From positions 1-44,001 of the forward strand of contig NZ_JAQITE010000017.1 in the NCBI RefSeq assembly GCF_028618595.1: DNA of 44,001 bases, read 5' to 3'. The DNA is from Bartonella sp. AU18XJBT. GTDB lineage: Bacteria > Pseudomonadota > Alphaproteobacteria > Rhizobiales > Rhizobiaceae. Positions 36,236-43,346 of the stretch are shown here, one piece after another. The notes under the pieces were generated by a model. It was given only the letters and a program-made list of their open reading frames with translations. It was not told the DNA's origin and ran no database searches. Each line of letters begins with the position of its first letter. Within the stretch, counting starts at the first letter, position 1. A program made the translations under genes and the position numbers.

Positions 36236-36601
36236 ATGCAAAGTAAAAATCTTAATATTGATCTTTTTGTAGGCAAAAAAGTTCGTTTTAGACGAAAAAT
36301 GTTGAAGATGTCTCAAAAAACATTAGGTCAACATTTGGGTGTTACTTTCCAACAAATCCAGAAATATGAAAACGGCTTAAATCGTGTCAGCGCGGGGCGC
36401 TTAAAAGAAATTTCCGATATCTTGAATGTTCCGGTTTCCTTTTTCTATGCCGATATTATCACAAAACAACAGCCCCCATACCACCACGATGAAATCGCAT
36501 CAAGCACTGAAGAATACCTGCTTTTAAAAAGATTTAGAACGCTCACCCCTGTAAAAAAGAACGCCATTTTACAGCTGATCTCTGATGAGAGTGCAAGCTA
36601 A
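36236..36601 (+). CDS. XRE-family HTH regulator, unit 4
   Basis: 121 residues, same fold as units 1-2 but of a slightly different subgroup: MQSKNLNIDLFVGKKVRFRR, MSQKTLGQHLGV, KYENGLNRVSAGR. The recognition-helix region FQQIQKYE is unchanged, so all copies probably bind the same or similar sites. The C-terminus is TPVKKNAILQLISDESAS. Uses the same GGGGG ribosome site and ATG. Confidence 0.88.
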   Translation: MQSKNLNIDLFVGKKVRFRRKMLKMSQKTLGQHLGVTFQQIQKYENGLNRVSAGRLKEISDILNVPVSFFYADIITKQQPPYHHDEIASSTEEYLLLKRFRTLTPVKKNAILQLISDESAS

Positions 36602-36725
36602 CATCACACGGATAGTGTGCGCTATTCAAAATCCCCCTTTGTGAACACCTTATTGCTTGAATGCAAAACACGCCAACTCTCTGTTTTAAGAAACGACACG
36701 TTAAGAAACACTATTCTAATTTTTA

Positions 36726-36754
36726 TTGTAAATTTGCTGAAATTACTTTATGAA
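36726..36754 (+). promoter_or_regulatory. promoter of leader-RNA unit 5
   Basis: TTGTAA (36726-36731), 17 bp, TATGAA (36749-36754). Confidence 0.65.
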
Positions 36755-36760
36755 TTGAAA

Positions 36761-36979
36761 GGTGTTTTGGTCGCATACGCAACGACCAATAGGGCCTTGA
36801 AAACCCTATAATCCGAACGCGAAAATAAACCCACTTTTTGGGTATCCCGGGATTCCGGGAGTTTTTGCTATGTCCAGGTGCTTAAAGCACTAAAAGCAAA
36901 AAGGCTGATTCGGATTCAGTATTTTCAAGCTCCCGGAATACCAACGCGAGGGCGCTCGCACCCGGCGGGGGGCTTTAAG
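36761..36979 (+). ncRNA. structured leader RNA (Brt-like), unit 5
   Basis: Long-range stem: left CTTGAAAA and AATCCGAA (36796-36817) with right TTCGGATT and TTTTCAAG (36909-36929), a fourth version with perfect complementarity. The small hairpin is weakened (CCCACTTTTTGGG) and the palindrome has one change (CCCGGGATTCCGGG). Confidence 0.8.
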
Positions 36980-37348
36980 ATGCAAAGTAAAAATCTTAAT
37001 ATTGATCTTTTTGTAGGCAAAAAAGTTCGTTTTAGACGAAAAATGTTGAAGATGTCTCAAAAAACATTAGGTCAACATTTGGGTGTCACTTTCCAACAAA
37101 TTCAAAAATATGAAAACGGCTTAAATCGTGTAAGCGCAGGGCGCTTAAAAGAAATTTCCGATATTCTAAATGTTCCGGTTTCCTTTTTTTATGCGGATAT
37201 TATCACAAAACAACAGCCCCCATACCACCATGATGAAATCGCATCAAGCACAGAAGAATACCTGCTGCTCAAAAGATTTAGAACGCTCACCACTGTAAAA
37301 AAGAAAGCCATTTTACAGCTCATTGCTGATCAGAATGAAAACTTTTAA
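36980..37348 (+). CDS. XRE-family HTH regulator, unit 5
   Basis: 122 residues, nearly identical to unit 4 over the HTH domain. The end differs (KKKAILQLIADQNENF) because the 3' flank has changed, and this copy's downstream flank is unrelated to those of units 1, 2 and 4. The start is the ATG 5 bases after GGGGGGCTTT, with AAGATG in place of AAAATG. Last unit with its own leader. Confidence 0.88.
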   Translation: MQSKNLNIDLFVGKKVRFRRKMLKMSQKTLGQHLGVTFQQIQKYENGLNRVSAGRLKEISDILNVPVSFFYADIITKQQPPYHHDEIASSTEEYLLLKRFRTLTTVKKKAILQLIADQNENF

Positions 37349-37979
37349 CATTGTGATATAGGGCACTACACTCCTCTGTTCTTAACTTGCCTCCCACATC
37401 TCAAAGGACAGAAGTCCTTTCCCTATCCAGTTGGTAAACAATCCGTCTTCTCAGAACAGAACTCTTCTAGCTTTCCATTTCATGTGGTTCATTTCACAAG
37501 ATTATCCGGACAAGCTCCCTCTCAAATATTCACCACACATTCTCATAAAAATATCACATATGCAAAGTTTGATGCCTTACAGCACCATACCTCAAACGAT
37601 AATATTTTACAGCAAACAGGATAAGCATTCATGCGTATTTTAAAAAAGATAGCCCTCAAAAAGCAATGCTTGAAAATTTTTTTGGTCGATCTGGAACAGC
37701 ACTTAACGCATCATTTTATAATGATGATAGAGGACATGATCTTAACATGCAAACGCAAAAAATTGCTTTTTATCGCAATCACCAAAAGCAGCTGTTTATT
37801 AAAATATACGCCACCAGAAGCACTTCAAGCAACCTTACAGCTGAAACCATTATTCATTGATTAATTAACCGATTGATTAGATAGCGATATGTTGTTAACG
37901 TAGCTATGTGTAAAGTTGCTCTTATTTCTGGAATAGGAGCTTCGCAAAAAAGAGTAACAATAAGTAAGAGGAATTAACG
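37349..37979. other. ~630-bp region with possible gene debris
   Basis: 37533-37625 resembles 17838-17945 and 39130-39245 (dispersed degenerate repeat). At 37640-37860 one frame reads LENFFGRSGTALNASFYND, RGHDLNMQTQKIAFYRNHQK, LFIKIYATRS, which looks like the remains of a coding sequence, but I cannot name a family, and no start or ribosome site supports it. Confidence 0.4.
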
Positions 37980-38378
37980 ATGTTAAAATATTTATTGCTG
38001 TCACCGGTTGTGTTGGTGGCAGGTTGTGCGTCTGTAGGCAATTATTCATCAAATTATGTTGATCAAAGTCTTACAAAGCGTCAAGCACAATTAGTCGCTA
38101 ACAAATTTATTAGCGATATCAAGAGATCTCTACCACCAGCTACAACCACACTTCTTATAAAGAAAAATAATACAGCAGACAGCTTTACTCCTTTATTTAT
38201 CAATCTGTTGCGACGGAATGGATATAATGTGATTTATACAGATCAACCTCAAAAGCAGCAAAACATGGGTGTGAATTTGAGTTATAGAATAAGATTAAAT
38301 AGTAGCACTATAGTGTCTCTTCTTCAGTATAATGTGAACGGAGAACCACGTGCTCATATAAGTACTCAGCCCCAATGA
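37980..38378 (+). CDS. small lipoprotein resembling conjugal-transfer TrbH
   Basis: A 132-residue protein with a lipoprotein signal (MLKYLLLSPVVLVAGC, lipobox VAGC with Cys at residue 16). The mature part starts ASVGNYSSNYVDQ and has QLVANKFISDIKRSLPPATT, then an L.I....ADSF-type strand and NLLRRNGYNVIY. This order fits TrbH lipoproteins of Trb conjugation systems. A GAGG ribosome site precedes the ATG. No other trb gene is nearby, so it would be an orphan remnant. Family call is tentative. Confidence 0.5.
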   Translation: MLKYLLLSPVVLVAGCASVGNYSSNYVDQSLTKRQAQLVANKFISDIKRSLPPATTTLLIKKNNTADSFTPLFINLLRRNGYNVIYTDQPQKQQNMGVNLSYRIRLNSSTIVSLLQYNVNGEPRAHISTQPQ

Positions 38379-38577
38379 ACCCGCTATTTAATGTAAACAT
38401 TCTCTATATTTTACACGTAAAGACTTAAAAGCTCTTGCGAAAGGCAAAGAGATTTGCACCTCAATAAAAAACCTCATTTTTAGCCAGAGGTGGATAAATT
38501 TTATTATAGATTGTGACAATACAAAATAGTGTAAATTATAGCTTTAAGATTTAAAGAAAGAAGAATACTAAAAAATA

Positions 38578-38706
38578 ATGAAAAATGCCCCACACCCTAG
38601 CAAATTGTTACGCGAAGATGTAAATGCAAAACTTGGCTTATCTGTGATTGAAGCAGCTGAATAGCTTTCTATATCCCATGTAGCATTTTCTAGGGTATCG
38701 GTAAAA
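38578..38706 (+). pseudogene. higA-type antitoxin relic, module 3
   Basis: An ATG at 38578 opens MKNAPHPSKLLREDVNAKLG then LSVIEAAE, stop (TAG), LSISHVAFSRV. This is the same HigA N-terminus as the relic at 6464 on the other strand (MMKNPSHPGELLREDV). It breaks off inside the HTH domain exactly where HTH-regulator sequence begins, so it marks a recombination joint. Confidence 0.7.
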
Positions 38707-39071
38707 ATCCTTATAACGATATTTTCAGTGGCAAATTCATTGGCAAAAAAATTCGTTTGAGACGAAAAATGCTAAAAATGTCTCAAAAAACATCAGGTCA
38801 ACATTTGGGTGTTACTTTCCAACAGATCCAGAAATATGAAAACGGCTTAAATCGTGTCAGCGCAGGGCGTTTAAAGGAAATTTCCGATATCTTGAATGTT
38901 CCAGTTTTCTTTTTCTATGCCGATATTATCACAAAACAACAGCCCCCATACCACCACGATGAAATCGCATCAAGCACAGAGGAATACCTGCTTTTAAAAA
39001 GATTTAGAACGTTCACCTCGATAAAAAAGAAAGCCTTTTTACAGTTGATCGCTGATCAGAATGCAAGGTAA
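38694..39071 (+). pseudogene. HTH regulator, sixth copy, without leader or start codon
   Basis: The frame opens after a stop at 38691-38693 as GIGKNPYNDIFSGKFIGKKI, then RLRRKMLKMSQKTSGQHLGV and the standard rest of the protein to DQNAR. No ATG precedes the HTH; the only usable codons are TTG at 38757 or the internal ATG of RRKM, which would cut into helix 1. The Brt-like leader is absent, replaced by the higA relic. The body of the domain is otherwise intact, so loss is recent or it is expressed from an unusual start. Confidence 0.7.
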
Positions 39072-39556
39072 CATCACACGGATAGTACACACCACGCTCT
39101 ATCCCATGAGACACTATAACAAACTCTGTATTCAAATATTCATCATATATTCTCATAAGAATAGCTCGTGAATTTTATGGAACTTATATCATTACCATCA
39201 ATTATATCATTGCCATTAATGATGATATTTTACGACACAACGGGATAAATTCCCCAAAAATTCTAAAAAAATTTTTGTGCAAATTTTTAAAAAGCTTGCG
39301 TCTAAGTGCTTTTTATGGTCTTGCAAAGAACTGAAAAGCAAAAATACATAAATGTCCTTTTTACTTAAGCTTTTCTCTTTGCAAAAACCATGAGAAAGCC
39401 TATAGAGCATACAGGATCATGAGAGAGCCGCAAAGCTAATCAAAGGGATTTGAGCCCGAAAATAACAAAAGAGCTTGACTGTTAAAGGCAGCAAAGAAAA
39501 GCGCCATAAAGACAACAAGAGAGTTCTTTTTGCAAGAATAGAATTGGATAGAAACG
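39072..39556. other. 485-bp gap upstream of efp
   Basis: Begins with the HTH-unit 3' flank (ATCACACGGATAGTA). 39130-39245 is a third copy of the dispersed degenerate repeat. The efp promoter should lie in the last ~150 bp. No gene seen. Confidence 0.45.
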
Positions 39557-40132
39557 ATGAAAATGAATGGCAATGAAATTCGCCCTGGTAATGTAATTGA
39601 ACATCAAGGAAGCTTATGGGTTGCTGTTAAATGCAACGCTGTAAAACCAGGAAAAGGTGGTGCATTTAACCAAGTTGAAATGAAAAATTTAATTGATGGT
39701 ACAAAACTTAATGAACGGTTTCGTGCTGCTGAGACAGTTGAACGCGTGCGCCTTGAACAAAAGGATTTCACCTTTCTTTATCAACAAGGGGATGCTTTGG
39801 TCTTTATGGATTCAGAATCTTATGAACAACTTGAACTCCAAAAGGATTTTGTTGGTGAACGTGCTGCTTTTCTCCAAGATGGGATGACTGTCACAGTTGA
39901 ACTTTATCAAGAAAAACCTATTGGCATCTCACTTCCTGATCAAGTTGCTGTCACGATTGCGGAAGCCGATCCTGCCATCAAAGGGCAAACGGTTACCTCC
40001 TCTTATAAACCCGCCATTCTTGAAAACGGAATTCGTATTCTTGTTCCCCCCTTTATGAATGCTGGTGAACGTATCATTGTAGACACCAATGAGTTGATTT
40101 ATTTGCGTCGCGCAAATGAAAAAGATAAATAA
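39557..40132 (+). CDS. efp: translation elongation factor P
   Basis: A 191-residue EF-P. It enters the ribosome between P and E sites to rescue stalling at polyproline. The KOW-like domain I has the tip loop VKPGKGGAF, whose Lys (~35) is the site modified by beta-lysylation in many bacteria. OB domains follow: [20 protein letters not shown] and the family signature region [20 protein letters not shown], then [10 protein letters not shown]. The ATG at 39557 and the next ATG (two codons on) are both possible starts. It is followed by suhB after 11 bp, forming an operon. Confidence 0.97.
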   Translation: MKMNGNEIRPGNVIEHQGSLWVAVKCNAVKPGKGGAFNQVEMKNLIDGTKLNERFRAAETVERVRLEQKDFTFLYQQGDALVFMDSESYEQLELQKDFVGERAAFLQDGMTVTVELYQEKPIGISLPDQVAVTIAEADPAIKGQTVTSSYKPAILENGIRILVPPFMNAGERIIVDTNELIYLRRANEKDK

Positions 40133-40143
40133 AGGAATAAAAT

Positions 40144-40935
40144 ATGGCCCATTCTGCAGTCATGAATGTCATGGTGCAAGCTGCAATGAAAGCAGGACGC
40201 TCGTTGGTGCGTGATTACGGTGAAGTGCAAAATTTGCAAGTTTCTTTGAAAGGACCAGCAGATTACGTCAGCCAAGCAGATCGCAAAGCGGAAAAAATTA
40301 TTTTCAATGAATTAAGCAAAGCGCGCCCAAAATTTGGTTTTCTAATGGAAGAGTCTGAAGAAATCATTGGCGAAGATTCCCAACATCGTTTCATTGTTGA
40401 CCCATTAGATGGCACCACAAATTTTCTCCATGGCATTCCTTTTTTTGCTGTTTCCATTGCCTTAGAAAGTCAAGGAAAAATCGTTTGTGGTGTCATTTAC
40501 AATCCCGTAAGTGATGAACTCTTTACCGCAGAACGCGGGTGTGGTGCTTTTTTCAATGACCGACGCTGTCGCGTTTCTGCTCGACGCAGACTAGAAGATT
40601 GTGTCATTGCCACAGGAATGCCTCATTTTGGTCGCCCAAATCATGGAACCTATCTTATTGAATTACGCAATGTGATGGCGGAAGTTGCCGGACTTCGCCG
40701 TTTTGGCGCTGCTGCTCTTGATTTAGCTTATGTTGCTGCTGGCCGAACCGATGGCTTTTGGGAAGACAATCTACAAATTTGGGATATGGCTGCTGGAATA
40801 TTAATGGTTCGCGAAGCCGGTGGTTTTGTCACTGATAAAGAAGGGGGCAGCGATATATTTCGCAAAAAAAACATCATTGCTGGCAATGAACACATTCGCA
40901 CTAAGCTAGAAAAAAACCTCAAAAAAGGCATTTAG
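40144..40935 (+). CDS. suhB: inositol-1-monophosphatase family protein SuhB
   Basis: A 263-residue Mg-dependent phosphatase. The metal ligands are in FGFLMEESEE (Glu), FIVDPLDGTTNF (two Asps, motif DPxDGTxN) and DNLQIWDMAAGILMVREAGG (Asp of motif WDxAAG). Besides dephosphorylating inositol monophosphate, SuhB can help rRNA transcription in enterobacteria; whether it does so here is unknown. AAAGGAATAAAAT precedes the ATG. Its 3' ~240 bp are duplicated downstream. Confidence 0.95.
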   Translation: MAHSAVMNVMVQAAMKAGRSLVRDYGEVQNLQVSLKGPADYVSQADRKAEKIIFNELSKARPKFGFLMEESEEIIGEDSQHRFIVDPLDGTTNFLHGIPFFAVSIALESQGKIVCGVIYNPVSDELFTAERGCGAFFNDRRCRVSARRRLEDCVIATGMPHFGRPNHGTYLIELRNVMAEVAGLRRFGAAALDLAYVAAGRTDGFWEDNLQIWDMAAGILMVREAGGFVTDKEGGSDIFRKKNIIAGNEHIRTKLEKNLKKGI

Positions 40936-41069
40936 ACCTTAGAAGCAGTGTTTTTATTAAAAGGCAATGCTAAAAGTTCAACTTTGCAACATCCCCATAG
41001 AGATATCCCTCATTACGCAACCTTATTTCTTATTGGCGCAACCTTATCTCTTATTGAATTGCGCAAGTA

Positions 41070-41336
41070 ATGATAAAAGTTGCTGAACTTCACCTTCTTG
41101 GCTACTGCTTCTCTTGCAGTTTAGCTTATGTCGCCACAGAAAAAAACCATGGCTTTTGGGAAGATAACCTACAAATTTTTGATAGAACTACCGGCATACT
41201 AATAATGGTTCGCGAAGCTGGTAGTTTTATCACCGATAAAGAAGGCAGTAACAATATATTTCGCAAAAAAAACATCATTGCTGGCAATGAACACATTTAC
41301 ACTAAGCTAGAAAAAAACCTCAAAAAAGGCATTTAA
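41070..41336 (+). pseudogene. duplicated 3' end of suhB
   Basis: The frame reads SLAYVATEKNHGFWEDNLQI, FDRTTGILIMVREAGSFITD, NNIFRKKNIIAGNEHIYTKL and ends EKNLKKGI exactly like suhB. It lacks the first ~190 residues. The metal-ligand motif WDMAAG has become FDRTTG and an extra Ile is present in LIMVREAG, so it cannot be an active phosphatase. The 5' edge (LRNVMAEVAGLRRFG area) survives in part as ELRK, IKVAELHLLG. No ribosome site is apparent. Confidence 0.85.
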
Positions 41337-41816
41337 CTCTTACAGTTTTTTACAAAAACCTTAGAACCTTAAAAAACCACGTGGAGAGAGAGTTTTAAAT
41401 TTTCTTTACAGAAAACGATAGGAAATAACTGATCAGATAGTGACAAAAACATCATCACAAATAAAAAATATACTCGCATACCCCCCACAAAAGCAATCCT
41501 CAACAGCTTACCTTATTGACGTTTCTGTTATTCAAATCCCCCTCCAAAAAAGCTGCAAAAGGCAATAAACAAAAAAACATCATAACAAAATGCCCCAAGA
41601 AGCAATTATCGCACCCAAAGCAAAACACAGTCCATTCCCTCTCTCAATATATGCTCTTTATAGTGCGCTATCCATTGATCGAAAAACTCTCCTCTCTCAT
41701 AAAAGCTGCCGCATATGCTGAAAAGTTTTCTCTCTTTTCCACCACTGCATAATAACAGAGATTTCAGAAAACCCACTGATTTATAGAGCTGTTCCCTACC
41801 CCTTTATTCAACCGTT
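41337..41816. other. 480-bp gap between the suhB relic and the membrane protein
   Basis: No gene I can support. A 78-codon frame at 41516-41752 has no motif or ribosome site. It lies between convergent genes. Confidence 0.45.
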
Positions 41817-43346
41817 TTACAAATAGTTTATCAAATGCCGACGACATTTATAATAATGAAAATCTTTGTTTTCCAAAATTGCTTCCTGCATTTCACTTGC
41901 AAGCTGTTCTTTATCTTTTTCAACAGCCTCTTCCAGCGCCTTTACCTTCTTATTCCCAAAGATAACTTTTAATTTTGTTTGTGTGGTAAGTTCCTCCCAA
42001 AAGATCAATCGGTTATCGCATTTCCCATTTGACACCTTTATCCATTCTCTGACTCCTAATTTGTAAGCTTCTTCAAATGTTGGCATCTCTTCAGAAATGC
42101 AGAGATCTTTTTTCTCTTCTTTATCTCTCTCTTTGCAAACCTTCATTGCCCTTTCAACCGTAGAGTAATAATAATTTTCATCAAAGGCAATATATCCTTC
42201 TTTCACCGTATCAATAAGCTGCTTATAGTAAATGAAAGTTTTTCTTGCCGCCTTATAATCACTGGAAACATCATACAAGAATGATAAAAGCTCTCTTTTA
42301 CAAATGCATAGTCGTCGGTAAGTATGAGATAGAAAACGTCCACACCGTTCTATAGACTCTAGCATCTCATATTCTGTATATTTAGGCCTGTCTTTTTCTA
42401 TGTCTATATATTCAAACATGCTTACTTTTATATATTCAGACATGTTTCCTTCTATATCCTCGGATATATCTTCAAAGCCGATTTTCGCTTTTAACTTTTC
42501 CGCGCGCTGTAAAGCTTTGTCTTTTTGTTGCTGTTCGTATTTAGCTGTAATCGTATCATCAATCATATATAACCACCAATGAAACAACAGCATTGTAGGC
42601 TTATAGCGCTTTTTTTTCGTAATAGGGCCCACAAATTCTCGCAATTTGATGCCATTCTGTCTCATTAATCGTACAACTTTAGGATAAGTTTCCTTAAAAA
42701 TTGGGCGCATCATTAATTCATTTATTCTTTCAATCTGCTCAGCAGTAAATTCCACTTTCAGCGCCTTCTCATAAAGAAAAAATGTATCAGCATATCCTTG
42801 AGCACAGATATCTTCCACCATCATCGGATGTTGCTGTTCGCTAATTTGAGAAAAGTGCCCAGGATTTTTTATCTCCAATATACTCCTTTCCCATAACCTT
42901 ACTCCCTCATCCCATTGTTTAATCCATTTTTCTAGTATTCTTTGGTTTTTTTTAAAAAGATTCTGATCCCCTTGTGCAATAATATCTTGGTATATCGCGC
43001 ACTCTCGATATTTTAGCTGCCATAATTTCTCACATTGCTCAAGTTGTTCAATTAATTGCTTTTTATGGCTATTTGCGAACGCCAGCATCAAACTTTCCAC
43101 AAAATAGGCTATAACTGCCACACTTAACAAAGTCTCCATTGAAAATTCGCAAAACCAAAGCACACCGAGTATGATAATGAATAAAATTGTATCTCCGAAT
43201 CCTTTCCATACCTTTTTCATAATCTCTACAAAAACCTCTGCCACAACCTCAAAAAGATAGTTTAATATAACCATTCCTATGATAGCGATTGCCCCTATGA
43301 CTATCAGTAATATGAATCCCATTACCACTTCGCCCAATTCACTCAT
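41817..43346 (-). CDS. membrane-anchored protein of unknown function
   Basis: 509 residues; I do not recognise a family. The first ~105 residues hold three hydrophobic segments (VVMGFILLIVIGAIAIIGMV; DTILFIIILGVLWFCEF; LLSVAVIAYFVESLMLAFA) with an amphipathic stretch VAEVFVEIMKKVWKGF between the first two. The remaining ~400 residues are hydrophilic, rich in Lys/Glu/Tyr and predicted helical, with coiled-coil-like parts (KKQLIEQLEQCEKLWQLKYR; KYEQQQKDKALQRAEKLKAK). Cys residues are frequent. Codon use and AT content match the neighbouring accessory DNA. No operon partner is visible. It could be a genus-specific structural or sensor protein. Confidence 0.65.
   Translation of the reverse strand: MSELGEVVMGFILLIVIGAIAIIGMVILNYLFEVVAEVFVEIMKKVWKGFGDTILFIIILGVLWFCEFSMETLLSVAVIAYFVESLMLAFANSHKKQLIEQLEQCEKLWQLKYRECAIYQDIIAQGDQNLFKKNQRILEKWIKQWDEGVRLWERSILEIKNPGHFSQISEQQHPMMVEDICAQGYADTFFLYEKALKVEFTAEQIERINELMMRPIFKETYPKVVRLMRQNGIKLREFVGPITKKKRYKPTMLLFHWWLYMIDDTITAKYEQQQKDKALQRAEKLKAKIGFEDISEDIEGNMSEYIKVSMFEYIDIEKDRPKYTEYEMLESIERCGRFLSHTYRRLCICKRELLSFLYDVSSDYKAARKTFIYYKQLIDTVKEGYIAFDENYYYSTVERAMKVCKERDKEEKKDLCISEEMPTFEEAYKLGVREWIKVSNGKCDNRLIFWEELTTQTKLKVIFGNKKVKALEEAVEKDKEQLASEMQEAILENKDFHYYKCRRHLINYL

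Noticed and set aside
32908..36316. Minus-strand frames of 78-103 codons recurring opposite each leader (sharing LRAPSHEYSGSLK)
   Set aside because: They recur because the leader itself is repeated. The leader shows RNA covariation and not codon-like change, and none of these frames has a supported start.
37631..37864. Two overlapping plus-strand frames as a gene
   Set aside because: Neither has a ribosome site or known motif; one looks like coding debris, so it is described only within the intergenic entry.
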